Source: Perlabentimonas sp041656735 (lineage in GTDB: Bacteria; Bacteroidota; Bacteroidia; Bacteroidales; Tenuifilaceae). Taken from it: DNA of 64,000 nt. The stretch is from positions 54,064 through 118,063 of the forward strand of contig JBBACY010000004.1 in NCBI GenBank assembly GCA_041656735.1, read 5' to 3'. Within the stretch, counting starts at the first letter, position 1; every line of letters starts with the position of its first letter. Position numbers and translations under genes: made by a program. The notes beneath the pieces are model-generated. The model was given only the letters and a program-made list of their open reading frames with translations. It made no database searches and had not been told where the DNA came from. Shown piece after piece: positions 26,734-35,865 of the stretch.

Positions 26734-27015
26734 AAATCAGATACACTCTGGGTTAGCATTCAGTCTAATGAAAAGGGTATAGTTAATGACACCGATAATG
26801 AGACCGATAATGAGACCGATAATAATATACAAAAGATAGTCAAGATGACTGAACTTATTACGGAAAACGAAGAGATTTCGGTGAACATATTAGCAACAAA
26901 ACTAAATGTATCAAGAAGAACTATTTTAAGGGATATTGAAAAACTAAAGCATCAAAATATCCTAAAAAGGGTCGGTAAAGCAAAAGGAGGTCACTGGCAA
27001 ATAATTGAACAATAA
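26734..27015 (+). pseudogene. 3' remnant of an AlbA_2/AAA_4-type ATP-binding protein with winged helix
   Basis: Right after the stop of the XRE fragment, an open frame without its own start reads KSDTLWVSIQSNEKG, NDTDNETDNETDNN and EEISVNILATKLNVSRRTIL, and ends VGKAKGGHWQIIEQ. These are the usual tail elements of RecG-like/AlbA_2 ATP-binding proteins: the DTLWV strand, an Asn/Asp/Thr linker and a winged helix with SRRTI.RDIE.L. The ATPase part is missing, so this is a deletion remnant of 94 codons. Confidence 0.7.
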
Positions 27016-27090
27016 GCAAATGGAATTCCACAGTGTGTGCTGCCTTGATCTTATCTAAAGGGAATCCACAAATAAAGATTTGAACACAGA

Positions 27091-27111
27091 CCTGTCTGCC
27101 GAACAGGCAGG
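27091..27111. repeat. 21-base micro-palindrome, inverted copy
   Basis: Exact reverse complement of 25610-25630, inserted in a phrase of the ACACAGA...CAGATAGTCACTGAT type. Confidence 0.8.
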
Positions 27112-27141
27112 TAACAGATAGTCACTGATAAAAAGAAGTTT

Positions 27142-27190
27142 CACAGTGTAACACTGTGTTAAACACGGAGGTACACTGCGGGACAAAAAA
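27142..27190. repeat. CACAGTGTAACACTGTG element, copy B
   Basis: Same element as 24983-25030. It ends about 50 bases before FnlA. Confidence 0.8.
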
Positions 27191-27241
27191 CAGCGTAAAT
27201 CAGTAAAATCAGCGTCATCAGTACTCAAAAAAACAATATAA

Positions 27242-28261
27242 ATGCCCAATAAAAAAACATTACTAATCACTGGCGGCACAGGCTCATTTGGCAATGCTGT
27301 ACTCAACAGATTTATTAACGATGATCGTTTTAGCGAAATCCGAATATTCTCACGCGACGAGAAGAAGCAGGACGATATGCGCCACCGCCTTAACAACCCA
27401 AAGGTAAAGTTTTACATTGGCGATGTGAGAGAAAAACGCAGCGTTGACGGTGCCATGTCGGGTGTTGACTTCGTATTTCACGCAGCAGCTCTTAAACAGG
27501 TACCTTCTTGCGAGTTCTTCCCAATTCAAGCCGTACGTACAAATGTTTTCGGAACGGAAAATGTTATTGACTCGGCAATACAACACGGTGTGAAAAATGT
27601 GGTGGTGTTAAGCACCGATAAAGCCGCTTACCCTATAAACGCTATGGGTATTAGTAAGGCTATGATGGAAAAGGTAGCCATTGCCAAGGGAAGAAGTTTA
27701 GGTCCAAAAGCCAAAACTACAATCTGTTGCACTAGGTACGGAAATGTTATGGCTAGTAGAGGCTCGGTAATACCCTTGTGGATCGATCAGATTAAACTAA
27801 AAAAAGATATCACCCTTACCGATCCGAAAATGACTCGCTACATGATGACTTTAGAAGATGCAGTAGACTTAGTACTATTTGCCTTCGAAAATGGACAAAA
27901 TGGCGACCTGTTTGTACAAAAGGCACCCGCGGCTAGCCTTACAGTACTGGCTATTGCTTTGAAGGAACTATACAAATCAGAGTGCAAGATTAGATTTATT
28001 GGAACCCGGCACGGCGAAAAACTCTACGAAACGCTGGTTACTCGCGAGGAAATGGCCAACAGCATCGAAATGGGTAACTACTTTCGCATACCCTGCGATG
28101 CTCGTAACCTAAACTACGACAAGTACTTTGTAGAGGGGCAGAAGAAAATTACCAGTGTTGAGGATTACCACTCGCACAACACCTACCAATTGAATGTAAA
28201 CGAGATGAAGCAATTGCTTTTAAAACTCGATTTGGTGAAAAATGACTTAACAGAGAAATAA
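27242..28261 (+). CDS. fnlA: UDP-GlcNAc 4,6-dehydratase/5- and 3-epimerase, FnlA/CapE-like
   Basis: This is the first enzyme of UDP-N-acetyl-L-fucosamine synthesis. It is an extended SDR of 339 residues with the NAD(P) loop TGGTGSFG at 10-17, IYIGDV-like FYIGDVREK near 60, FHAAALKQVP near 79, LSTDKAAYPINAMGISK near 123-139 in place of the classic YxxxK, and RYGNVMASRGSV. The neighbours FnlB and FnlC, in that order, support the assignment over other UDP-GlcNAc 4,6-dehydratases. The gene starts about 50 bases after a dispersed repeat. Confidence 0.9.
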   Translation: MPNKKTLLITGGTGSFGNAVLNRFINDDRFSEIRIFSRDEKKQDDMRHRLNNPKVKFYIGDVREKRSVDGAMSGVDFVFHAAALKQVPSCEFFPIQAVRTNVFGTENVIDSAIQHGVKNVVVLSTDKAAYPINAMGISKAMMEKVAIAKGRSLGPKAKTTICCTRYGNVMASRGSVIPLWIDQIKLKKDITLTDPKMTRYMMTLEDAVDLVLFAFENGQNGDLFVQKAPAASLTVLAIALKELYKSECKIRFIGTRHGEKLYETLVTREEMANSIEMGNYFRIPCDARNLNYDKYFVEGQKKITSVEDYHSHNTYQLNVNEMKQLLLKLDLVKNDLTEK

Positions 28262-28334
28262 AATTAATAGATAAACTTTGTGTTTGGCTTCTATGTTCTA
28301 TTTGTAATTAACAAACCCCAATTAAACTCCACAT

Positions 28335-29471
28335 ATGATTAAAATTGGAATTACAGGTCAAAACGGATTTATTGGAACAAACTTGTACAATAATCTTAAA
28401 TTTGATAATGAAGTAGAGAGAATACCTTTCGAAAAAGAATATTTTACCAATCAAAACCTGTTACAAACTTTTGTAAAAAAGTGCGATGTAATTGTTCATC
28501 TTGCAGGGTTAAATAGGCACAACGACCCTAATGAGATTTATGAAACAAATATTGATTTAGTAAATAGATTGATTGATGCCTGCGAAACAACCGATACAAA
28601 ACCACACATTGTTTTTACATCATCAACCCAAGAAGAAAAAGATAATGCTTACGGTCGATCGAAAAAGGAGAGCAGATGGAAATTAGAAGAGTGGGCCATT
28701 CGGAACAAAGCAAAATTTTCGGGCTTGCTTATTCCCAATGTTTTTGGTCCTTTCGGAGATCCACATTACAACTCTTTTATAGCAACGTTCTGTCACCAAT
28801 TGACTCATAATGAACAACCTAGAATTGAGGTTGACGGAACAATTAAACTAATATATATAGAAGAGGTTATAGAGAAGGTTAAGAGAATTATTTTTTCAAT
28901 GCAAGGCAAAGAATCAGATGAAGCCATTGTTGAATTTGTGCCATTTAAGCATTCAGCAGAAAAAAAAGTTTCGGAGGTTTTAGAGCTACTTGAAGGTTTT
29001 AAAGCGAACTATTTTAAAGATGGTATTTTTCCAAATTTAAACAACCCTTTTGAGCGTAACCTATTTAACTCCTTTGTTTCTTATATCGACCATAAAGGTT
29101 TTTTCCCATTTTACCTAAAGCAAAATACCGATGATAGGGGTAGCTTTGTAGAAACAGTAAAGATGAATAGCGGTGGTCAGGTTTCATTCTCAACCACAAA
29201 ACCGGGCATTACACGCGGTAACCATTTCCACACCCGAAAAGCAGAACGGTTTGCCGTAATTAAAGGAAAGGCTCGCATCGAATTACGACGCATTGGCACT
29301 AACGAAGTATTATCATTTGAACTGGATGGCGAAAAACCATCGTTTGTTGATATGCCCATTTGGTACACACACAATATTACCAACATCGGAGATCAGGATC
29401 TTTATACCATCTTCTGGATTAGTGAGTTTTTTAATGCTGAGGATCCGGATACGTTTTTCGAGGAGGTTTAA
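28335..29471 (+). CDS. fnlB: FnlB/CapF-like SDR reductase with C-terminal cupin
   Basis: This is the bifunctional second enzyme of UDP-L-FucNAc synthesis. CapF uses its cupin for C3 epimerisation and its SDR for NADPH reduction at C4. The 378-residue protein has GITGQNGFIGTNL at 5-17, a shortened active-site region (AYGRSKKESRW) near 110, and a cupin at about 250-375 with the metal ligands in RGNHFHTRKAERF and the tail YTHNITNIGD. The length and domain order match CapF. It is separated from FnlC by a four-helix-bundle cassette. Confidence 0.9.
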   Translation: MIKIGITGQNGFIGTNLYNNLKFDNEVERIPFEKEYFTNQNLLQTFVKKCDVIVHLAGLNRHNDPNEIYETNIDLVNRLIDACETTDTKPHIVFTSSTQEEKDNAYGRSKKESRWKLEEWAIRNKAKFSGLLIPNVFGPFGDPHYNSFIATFCHQLTHNEQPRIEVDGTIKLIYIEEVIEKVKRIIFSMQGKESDEAIVEFVPFKHSAEKKVSEVLELLEGFKANYFKDGIFPNLNNPFERNLFNSFVSYIDHKGFFPFYLKQNTDDRGSFVETVKMNSGGQVSFSTTKPGITRGNHFHTRKAERFAVIKGKARIELRRIGTNEVLSFELDGEKPSFVDMPIWYTHNITNIGDQDLYTIFWISEFFNAEDPDTFFEEV

Positions 29472-29474
29472 TTA

Positions 29475-29498
29475 GTGACTGGTAATTAGTAAATTATG
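29475..29498. repeat. Left flank of the second four-helix-bundle cassette
   Basis: Twenty-four bases (GTGACTGGTAATTAGT...) match the reverse complement of 29882-29905 with about four mismatches. Confidence 0.7.
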
Positions 29499-29502
29499 GA
29501 AT

Positions 29503-29859
29503 ATGGTGAGGACTCATAAAGATTTGAATGTATGGAAGAAATCTGTTGATTTTGTAACAAATATTTATGGTGTTACCGACAAGTTTCCAAAGGCTGAAAT
29601 GTTTGGATTAACATCACAAATTCGTCGAGCTGCGATTTCCATCCCTTCTAATATAGCCGAAGGTGCAACCAGAAAATACAAAAAAGAGTTCAGACAATTT
29701 TTATATATTGCATTATCTAGTGCTGCTGAAGTTGATACGCAACTAATTATTGCAAATAAACTTGGTTTTTTAGAATCAAACAAAAAGGATGAACTTCAAC
29801 TTGAATTGACTTCCATTTCTAAAATGATTCAAGGTTTAATAAAAACTATTATTACTTAG
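29503..29859 (+). CDS. Four-helix-bundle protein (23S rRNA intervening-sequence protein family)
   Basis: This 118-residue protein starts MVRTHKDLNVWKKSVDFV and continues YGVTDKFPKAEMFGLTSQIR, then RAAISIPSNIAEGATRK, the classic PF05635/TIGR02436 signature. It is a paralogue of the gene at 22093 but not a recent copy. It lies between fnlB and fnlC, splitting a three-enzyme pathway, with inverted flanks at 29475-29498 and 29882-29905. The right flank grows into ACCAGTC/ACCAATC heptamers. No function in sugar synthesis is expected. Confidence 0.88.
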   Translation: MVRTHKDLNVWKKSVDFVTNIYGVTDKFPKAEMFGLTSQIRRAAISIPSNIAEGATRKYKKEFRQFLYIALSSAAEVDTQLIIANKLGFLESNKKDELQLELTSISKMIQGLIKTIIT

Positions 29860-29867
29860 TGACTAGT

Positions 29868-29931
29868 AACTAGTTATCAGTCATAAACCACTAATCACCA
29901 GTCACCAGTCACCAATCACCAATCACCAAGA
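29868..29931. repeat. ACCAGTC/ACCAATC heptamer tract
   Basis: ACTAGT-rich bases lead into CACCAGT/CACCAAT heptamers that end two bases before the FnlC ATG. Part of it (29882-29905) is the inverted partner of 29475-29498. Confidence 0.85.
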
Positions 29932-29932
29932 A

Positions 29933-31102
29933 ATGAAAAAACTAAAAGTCCTCACCGTAGTAGGTACCCGCCCCGAAATAATCCGCCTATCACGAGTTAT
30001 GGCTAAGCTCGACCAATCAGAAGCCATTGAGCACATCACCGTACATACGGGTCAGAATTACGATTACGAGCTAAATGAGATATTCTACGAAGATTTGGGT
30101 ATCCGTAAGCCCGACTACTTTTTAGAGGCCGCAGGCACCACCGCCACCGAAACCATTGGCCAGATACTTATAAAGATTGATCCACTGCTTGAGCAGATAA
30201 AACCCGATGCATTCCTGGTGTTGGGCGATACCAACAGCTGCCTGTGCGCCATCCCTGCCAAAAAACGGCACATTCCCATTTTCCATATGGAGGCAGGCAA
30301 CCGATGCTTCGATCAGCGAGTACCCGAGGAAACCAACCGTAAGATTGTTGATCACATCAGCGATATTAATATGACCTATAGCGATATTGCCCGAGAGTAC
30401 CTGCTAAGGGAAGGCTTACCAGCCGATAGGATTATTAAAACCGGCTCGCCCATGCTCGAGGTGCTTAACTACTATCTACCAAAAATTAACAGCTCCGATG
30501 TGCTTAAAAGGTTAGGGTTAACAAAAGATAAATTCTTTGTTGTCTCGGCACACAGGGAAGAGAATATCAACAACCCAAAAAACTTTAAGGGATTAATAGA
30601 TTCCCTAAACCAAATTGCTGAGCAATACCAATACCCCATTATTGTGAGCACACACCCCCGCACCCGAAAAAAGTTAGACGAGTTAAGGTCACAGCGTAAC
30701 ACTGTGTTAAACACTGAGCAACACTTTGAAATAAACTCGTTAATCCAATTTATGAAACCCTTAGGTTTTTCCGACTACAACGCTCTACAGATAAACGCCT
30801 ACGCCGTACTATCCGATAGCGGAACCATAAGCGAGGAATCATCAACGCTAAATTTTAGGGCACTCAATATCCGCGAGGCACACGAGCGCCCCGAAGCCAT
30901 GGAAGAGGCTAGCGTGATGATGGTTGGCCTGAACCCTGAGCGAATTATGCAAGGACTTGTGCAGCTACAATATCAGAAAATAGGGGAGGAAAGAAATTTC
31001 TATAAGGTAAAAGATTACTCCATGCCCAACGTATCCGATAAGGTGGTGAGAATCATTTTAAGCTATACCGATTACATTAAACGAACGGTGTGGGGGGAAT
31101 AA
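29933..31102 (+). CDS. fnlC: UDP-N-acetyl-L-fucosamine synthase (FnlC/CapG-like 2-epimerase) with a repeat-derived insert
   Basis: This third enzyme of the UDP-L-FucNAc pathway is a C2 epimerase of the WecB fold. The 389-residue protein has VVGTRPEIIRLSRV at 9-22, VHTGQNYDYELN, LGDTNSCL, HMEAGNRCFDQRVPEETNRK, VVSAHREENI and AVLSDSGTISEESSTLNFRA. The NRCFDQRVPEE form and the tail after SEESS separate it from WecB proper and fit CapG/FnlC. Residues at about 252-265 (SQRNTVLNTEQH) come from an in-frame copy of the CACAG element found between genes nearby. It may form a surface loop. Confidence 0.9.
   Translation: MKKLKVLTVVGTRPEIIRLSRVMAKLDQSEAIEHITVHTGQNYDYELNEIFYEDLGIRKPDYFLEAAGTTATETIGQILIKIDPLLEQIKPDAFLVLGDTNSCLCAIPAKKRHIPIFHMEAGNRCFDQRVPEETNRKIVDHISDINMTYSDIAREYLLREGLPADRIIKTGSPMLEVLNYYLPKINSSDVLKRLGLTKDKFFVVSAHREENINNPKNFKGLIDSLNQIAEQYQYPIIVSTHPRTRKKLDELRSQRNTVLNTEQHFEINSLIQFMKPLGFSDYNALQINAYAVLSDSGTISEESSTLNFRALNIREAHERPEAMEEASVMMVGLNPERIMQGLVQLQYQKIGEERNFYKVKDYSMPNVSDKVVRIILSYTDYIKRTVWGE
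30690..30725 (+). repeat. CACAGTGTAACACTGTG element inside fnlC, copy D
   Basis: CACAGCGTAACACTGTGTTA and the following ACACTGAG match copies A, B and C. Here it is translated. It lies in the loop before the NSLIQFMKPLGF segment. Confidence 0.8.
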
Positions 31103-31127
31103 GCCCACAGAGTAACACTGAGTTGGT

Positions 31128-31177
31128 CACAGTGCAACACAGTGTTTAACACGGAGGTACACTGTAAGACAAAAAAA
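31128..31177. repeat. CACAGTGTAACACTGTG element, copy C
   Basis: Same element between fnlC and the flippase. A partial copy (CCACAGAGTAACACTGAG) lies just before it at about 31105. Confidence 0.8.
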
Positions 31178-31210
31178 CAGCGTCATCAGTGGGGAAAAAC
31201 ATAAATCCAA

Positions 31211-32488
31211 TTGAATATCACAACCCTTAAAAAATTATTTACCACATATAGTAAAAACCAAAAAGTAAAACAGGTTGCGTTATTATATGGGGTAAATCTT
31301 ATTGGAATCCCGCTGGGAATTGTTACCAGTATTATAATTACCCGCTACCTAGGAGCGGAGGTATATGGTGATTACAAATTTTTAAATAGCATTTTCTCAC
31401 TGGCTATTCTAATATTTTCTTTTGGAATTTTTCAAGCTGGGAATAGGGCATTAGTACTTAATGACGACAAAGAGACTGCAAGGGAGTATTACGGAGCTGA
31501 GTTAATCCTTGTTGTAGTGCTTTTCCTTATTATGTCTGTATTTTTACTTGCCTATGGTCTGTTCGACAGCAATTTGAACGAGAAGGGTCTATCATCATTT
31601 TTTATAAAACTAATACCTTTTGGGTGGATTTTTATTCTAGTACGCTATTTCGAAGTGCTTTTTCAGGCTGATAATCGCATTAAACTGCTGGCATTAACAA
31701 GGTTCTGGCCAAAAGTGGGTTTTTTGGTGGCAGCATTAGCAATATATTTCTTGTTTTTAGATTATAGCGGGAATAGACTAGCACTTATATGGTTTTTATT
31801 TTTGTTTACCCAAGCAGTTGTTTTTGTAAACGTAATTTGGAAAATAAAACCCTCATTTAAAAACCTAAAAAAAAGGGTAAAAGAAATTTGGGGCTACAAT
31901 AAGTCCTTTGGTCTGCAAGTGTATTTTGGTAGTTTAATGGCTGTTGGTTTTGCTCAACTTACAGGTATTTTAATTAGCTACTTTGGTATGGATAACACAG
32001 GTGTTGGATACTACTCACTTGCCCTAACATTTGCTGGACCACTTGCACTAATTCCTAATGTAATAGCCACAACCCATTACAAAGATTTCTCTACAAAAAA
32101 AAATATACCAAAAAAACTATTTATCGTCACCCTCAGCCTAAGCATAGCTGCGCTCATTGTCTTATGGCTTATAATCCCCCCATTTATTAAGTATTTTTAT
32201 GGCGAAGATTTTCTACCTGTAATTCGTCTAAACTTAATTGTTAGCACCGGTGTTGCACTCCACGGGTTAGCCGATTTTATTAACCGTTTTTTAGGTGCCC
32301 ACGGACAAGGTAAAGCGTTGCGAAACGCATCCTTTTTTGTTGGCCTTAGCCTATTAGCATTTAACATCTTGCTTATACCAAAGTTTGGGGCAACTGGCGC
32401 TGCATTAACAAAACTAAGCACAGGATTAATATATATTTGCATTATAATGGCATACTACCTACGATTGGTTAGAAAAAAATATGATTAA
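31211..32488 (+). CDS. Wzx-like oligosaccharide flippase
   Basis: This 425-residue membrane protein has about 12 hydrophobic segments and belongs to the MOP/PST family that flips undecaprenyl-linked repeat units. The N-terminus YGVNLIGIPLGIVTSIIITR and YLGAEVYGDYKFLNSIF are typical, and the last third has FINRFLGAHGQGKALRNASF. The start is taken as the TTG at 31211. No ATG lies before the first helix. It overlaps the next gene by 8 bases and begins a tight cluster of overlapping genes. Confidence 0.85.
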   Translation: MNITTLKKLFTTYSKNQKVKQVALLYGVNLIGIPLGIVTSIIITRYLGAEVYGDYKFLNSIFSLAILIFSFGIFQAGNRALVLNDDKETAREYYGAELILVVVLFLIMSVFLLAYGLFDSNLNEKGLSSFFIKLIPFGWIFILVRYFEVLFQADNRIKLLALTRFWPKVGFLVAALAIYFLFLDYSGNRLALIWFLFLFTQAVVFVNVIWKIKPSFKNLKKRVKEIWGYNKSFGLQVYFGSLMAVGFAQLTGILISYFGMDNTGVGYYSLALTFAGPLALIPNVIATTHYKDFSTKKNIPKKLFIVTLSLSIAALIVLWLIIPPFIKYFYGEDFLPVIRLNLIVSTGVALHGLADFINRFLGAHGQGKALRNASFFVGLSLLAFNILLIPKFGATGAALTKLSTGLIYICIIMAYYLRLVRKKYD

Positions 32489-33701
32489 TGCAATGATGAA
32501 ATCCCAATTAAACATATTAGCAATACTTGGCAATAACCCTTTTCTTGATTCCAATGCTGCCAATAATAGATTTCTTGGAATAGCAGAAGAACTAGCTAAT
32601 AATAACTGTAAAGTAGAGATACTAATTCTAAATTGTGCAAATAATAGGAATGAGAAAAAAAATATAACCCAAAACAACCTGCCAAACAACATATATTGTT
32701 CATATTTAGCCCCTTACTTTATTGAAAATAAATTATTGAGGAAATTATTTTTTAAACTCTATTTCTTTTTATTTTCTACGCTTTTAGTAAAGAAGATTGT
32801 AAAGAAAAATAATTATGATATTTTATGGTTGGGGGTTCACACAAGAGTAACCAATATTGGGTTAAAAATATTTCATTTAAAAAAAACCTTCAATTTTAAA
32901 ATTTTTCATGAAAGAAGTGAATATAGTTGGATTGGTATGGGAAATAATAAACGGATTCATTATAAATACTTAAATGAGTTTTTACCAAAAATTGACTGTT
33001 TAGCAATAATGACAAAAACCTTAATCGATTACTATAATGATTTCCTTAACCCAAGAACGATTGTTATACACCTTCCAATGACAGTTAACCTTAACCGATT
33101 CAATAAAAGTGATGACACTCCCTCAAAAAAAACAAACTATATTGCATATTGTGGCACAATGAACAATCATAAGGATGGAGTAAATATATTAATTCAATCC
33201 TTTGCTGATATAATGAATTTATTCCCAAACGTTAATCTATATTTAGCCGGTGAACTTACCCCACAAGAAGACTGTTTGATGCAACAAGAAATTATAAAAA
33301 AATATAATGCAACGAATCGAATCGTTTACAAAGGGGCTTTAACAAAGGATGAAATTCCTGATTTTTTGTTAAATGCAACAATTTTAGCAATGGCTAGACC
33401 AAAAACGAAACAAACTGAGGGTGGTTTCCCTACAAAACTTGGCGAATATCTAGCGACAGGAAACCCAGTTTGTGTTACCGATATTGGAGAAATATCTAAC
33501 TATTTAAAAGATGGAGAAAGTGCTTATATTGCACAACCAAATTCTATTGAGTCCTTTACTAATGTACTAAAAAGAGCATTGACTGATCATAATGCGAAGG
33601 ATGTTGGAATAAATGGCCAGCAAATAGCTCATAAGTTCTTTAATTCTGAAATACAAGCGAAAATATTATATGATTGCTTGACTAAATTGAAAAAAGATTA
33701 A
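32481..33701 (+). CDS. GT4-type glycosyltransferase
   Basis: This 406-residue GT-B enzyme adds a sugar to the lipid-linked repeat unit on the cytosolic face. It has an N-terminal domain LAILGNNPFLDSNAANNRF and a linker HLPMTVNLNRFN. The donor-binding domain includes YCGTMNNHKDGVNILIQSF, YKGALTKDEIPDFLLNA and GGFPTKLGEYLATGNPVCVT, where the usual E-x7-E is replaced by a TK..EYLATG form. The gene at 38277 is its paralogue. It overlaps the next gene by one base. Confidence 0.85.
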   Translation: MINAMMKSQLNILAILGNNPFLDSNAANNRFLGIAEELANNNCKVEILILNCANNRNEKKNITQNNLPNNIYCSYLAPYFIENKLLRKLFFKLYFFLFSTLLVKKIVKKNNYDILWLGVHTRVTNIGLKIFHLKKTFNFKIFHERSEYSWIGMGNNKRIHYKYLNEFLPKIDCLAIMTKTLIDYYNDFLNPRTIVIHLPMTVNLNRFNKSDDTPSKKTNYIAYCGTMNNHKDGVNILIQSFADIMNLFPNVNLYLAGELTPQEDCLMQQEIIKKYNATNRIVYKGALTKDEIPDFLLNATILAMARPKTKQTEGGFPTKLGEYLATGNPVCVTDIGEISNYLKDGESAYIAQPNSIESFTNVLKRALTDHNAKDVGINGQQIAHKFFNSEIQAKILYDCLTKLKKD

Positions 33702-34834
33702 TGAAAATTACAATTGGCGGTGACTTCTGCATAACACCACAATACCTGTCGAAACCCCTTATAGATAAATCTATTGATGGTGTCTTCAAAGATTCCGATA
33801 TAAATATCTTTAATCTTGAGTGCCCAATTGTAAATGTGGGCGAAGGCAAAAAGATACAGAAAACAGGCCCCCATTTAAAAACAGATGAGAGGGTTTTAAA
33901 TCATTTACACCAGCTAAGCATTAATTTGGTTACATTGGCAAACAACCACATACTCGACTATGGTATAGCTGGACTAGAACGCACAATAAGGTTTTGTGAA
34001 AACAATAATATTAACTACGTTGGCGCAGGCTCGTCCCTCAAACAAGCGTCAAAACCTTATGCCTTTGTAAAGGATGGTCTAAAAATTACAATTATAAATT
34101 TTTGTGAAAACGAATGGTCTGTTGCTAACTCATTGAGGGGGGGCGCAAACCCTATGGATACAATTGATAATTACAAACAAATAACCAATGCCAAACAAAA
34201 TTCTGATTTCGTAATTGTAATTGTACACGGAGGGCATGAATTCAATCCTTACCCTAGCCCTCGTATGGTAAAACAGTATAGGTTTTACACAGAAATTGGT
34301 GCCGATGCAGTAATTGGGCACCATACTCATTGCATAAGCGGTTACGAAATTTATAATAATGTTCCTATTTTATATAGTTTGGGTAATTTTCTATTTACAC
34401 TACCAAACAAGAATGAGGTGTGGTATACAGGATTAGTTGCACAACTAAACTTAAGTAAAAACAAACCTATAGATTTAAATATCATTCCAATACAACAAGA
34501 CAAAAAAGATTTTAATTTAACTGTATGTGATGAAATAAATAAGAAACTAGTGTTAGGTCATTTAGCGTTATTAAACCATACAATACAAGATGAAAATAAG
34601 CTACACCTAGAGTGGTCGCATTTCATAAAAAGACAAAGCAAACTGATTAACTCACTTTCCCCTTTAAGTTTCATACCGATTAAGTATTTTTCAGCATTTC
34701 TTAGGCGAATGGGTGTAAATAAACTCCTCATGAACAATAATTACTTGAAATCATTGACCAATCGTTTTCGCTGTGAGGCACACCGTGATATTACAATTGA
34801 TGTTCTACAAGAAAGAATTAATGATAATAAATGA
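33701..34834 (+). CDS. CapA-family metallophosphatase-like protein, first copy
   Basis: This 377-residue protein has the PGA_cap/CapA fold: GGDFCITP at 6-13, FNLECPIVN, LANNHILDYG near 85, NYVGAG, VIVIVHGGHEFNPYPSP, DAVIGHHTHCISGYE and YSLGNFLF. These carry the di-metal ligands of the calcineurin-like superfamily. CapA of Bacillus takes part in poly-gamma-glutamate synthesis or export. Others occur in polysaccharide loci with unknown reactions. No signal peptide is seen. The C-terminus NRFRCEAHRDITIDVLQ is shared with the second copy. It overlaps the ATP-grasp gene by 4 bases (ATGA), which suggests the two act on the same substrate. Confidence 0.85.
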   Translation: MKITIGGDFCITPQYLSKPLIDKSIDGVFKDSDINIFNLECPIVNVGEGKKIQKTGPHLKTDERVLNHLHQLSINLVTLANNHILDYGIAGLERTIRFCENNNINYVGAGSSLKQASKPYAFVKDGLKITIINFCENEWSVANSLRGGANPMDTIDNYKQITNAKQNSDFVIVIVHGGHEFNPYPSPRMVKQYRFYTEIGADAVIGHHTHCISGYEIYNNVPILYSLGNFLFTLPNKNEVWYTGLVAQLNLSKNKPIDLNIIPIQQDKKDFNLTVCDEINKKLVLGHLALLNHTIQDENKLHLEWSHFIKRQSKLINSLSPLSFIPIKYFSAFLRRMGVNKLLMNNNYLKSLTNRFRCEAHRDITIDVLQERINDNK

Positions 34835-35865
34835 AAATTGCTATACATAAAAGAGAAGGAAGTTTTAGCGATCGTTGGATACCTTATTGTATAGATAATA
34901 ATATACCGTATAAGATTGTAAACTGCTATGATTCCGACATTATTGACCAGCTCAACGATTGTGACGGTTTAATGTGGCACTGGAGCCATATGGACTACCG
35001 TGCGCAAAACTTTGCCCGGCAGCTAATTTATTCAATTGAGCAAAAGGGAATTAAAGTTTTTCCAAGCTATAATACATGCTGGCATTTCGACGATAAGCTG
35101 GGGCAAAAGTATTTGTTTGAAAGCATAAGTGCACCATTTGTTCCAAGCTATATTTTTTATGACAAAAAAGAAGCTATTAATTGGGTAAGTAAAAAAGATT
35201 TTCCTAAAGTTTTCAAGCTACGAGGGGGAGCTGGTTCTCAAAATGTAAAACTAGTTAGTAATAAATCAAAAGCAAATAGTTTAATAAGGAAAGCCTTTGG
35301 TAGTGGTTTCCCTCTAACAGATAAATACTCTAACATAAAGCAACGTTTATGGGTTTTAAAACGGGATAGAACACTCTCATCACTACTTAGTTTAATTAAA
35401 GGATTTGGTAGATATATAATTCCAAAGGAAAATTACAACCTGTTAGCAAGACAGAAAGGGTATATCTATTTTCAGGATTTTATTGAAGGCAATGCTTACG
35501 ATGATAGAGTTGTAGTAATTGGCGACAAAGCAATTGCAATTCGAAGACATAATAGAAAAAATGATTTTAGAGCATCTGGGAGTGGTTTAATAGAATACAA
35601 CCCCGAATTATTTCCTATAGATACTATCAAAATAGCTTTCCGTATTTCTGAAAAATTAAAAAGTCAATCAACTGCATTTGATTTTATTTATGATAAAAAC
35701 GGTAGCCCCTTGATTGTTGAAATAAGTTACGCTTATGCCCAAGGCCAAGCATATGATAATTGCTTAGGCTATTGGGATCGATACTTAAAATGGCATTCTA
35801 CAAACATAAATCCACAGTGGTGTATTATTGAGGACTTCTTAAGTGAGATAAAAGTCAATGGATAA
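34831..35865 (+). CDS. ATP-grasp ligase, first of three
   Basis: This 344-residue protein resembles RimK-type ATP-grasp enzymes, which join a carboxylate to an amine with ATP. It has an N-terminal Rossmann-like part (MKIAIHKREGSFSDRW) and a YNTCWHFDDKLGQKYLFESI hinge. The ATP-grasp part includes FPKVFKLRGGAGSQNVKLV, YIYFQDFIEGNAYDDRVVVI, AIRRHNRKNDFRASGSG and STAFDFIYDKNGSPLIVEIS, with the last acidic metal ligands. A basic insert sits at about 160-200. It overlaps CapA by 4 and Wzy by 8 bases. The product may be an amide-bound group on the sugar or on an amino-acid chain (inference). Confidence 0.82.
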   Translation: MKIAIHKREGSFSDRWIPYCIDNNIPYKIVNCYDSDIIDQLNDCDGLMWHWSHMDYRAQNFARQLIYSIEQKGIKVFPSYNTCWHFDDKLGQKYLFESISAPFVPSYIFYDKKEAINWVSKKDFPKVFKLRGGAGSQNVKLVSNKSKANSLIRKAFGSGFPLTDKYSNIKQRLWVLKRDRTLSSLLSLIKGFGRYIIPKENYNLLARQKGYIYFQDFIEGNAYDDRVVVIGDKAIAIRRHNRKNDFRASGSGLIEYNPELFPIDTIKIAFRISEKLKSQSTAFDFIYDKNGSPLIVEISYAYAQGQAYDNCLGYWDRYLKWHSTNINPQWCIIEDFLSEIKVNG

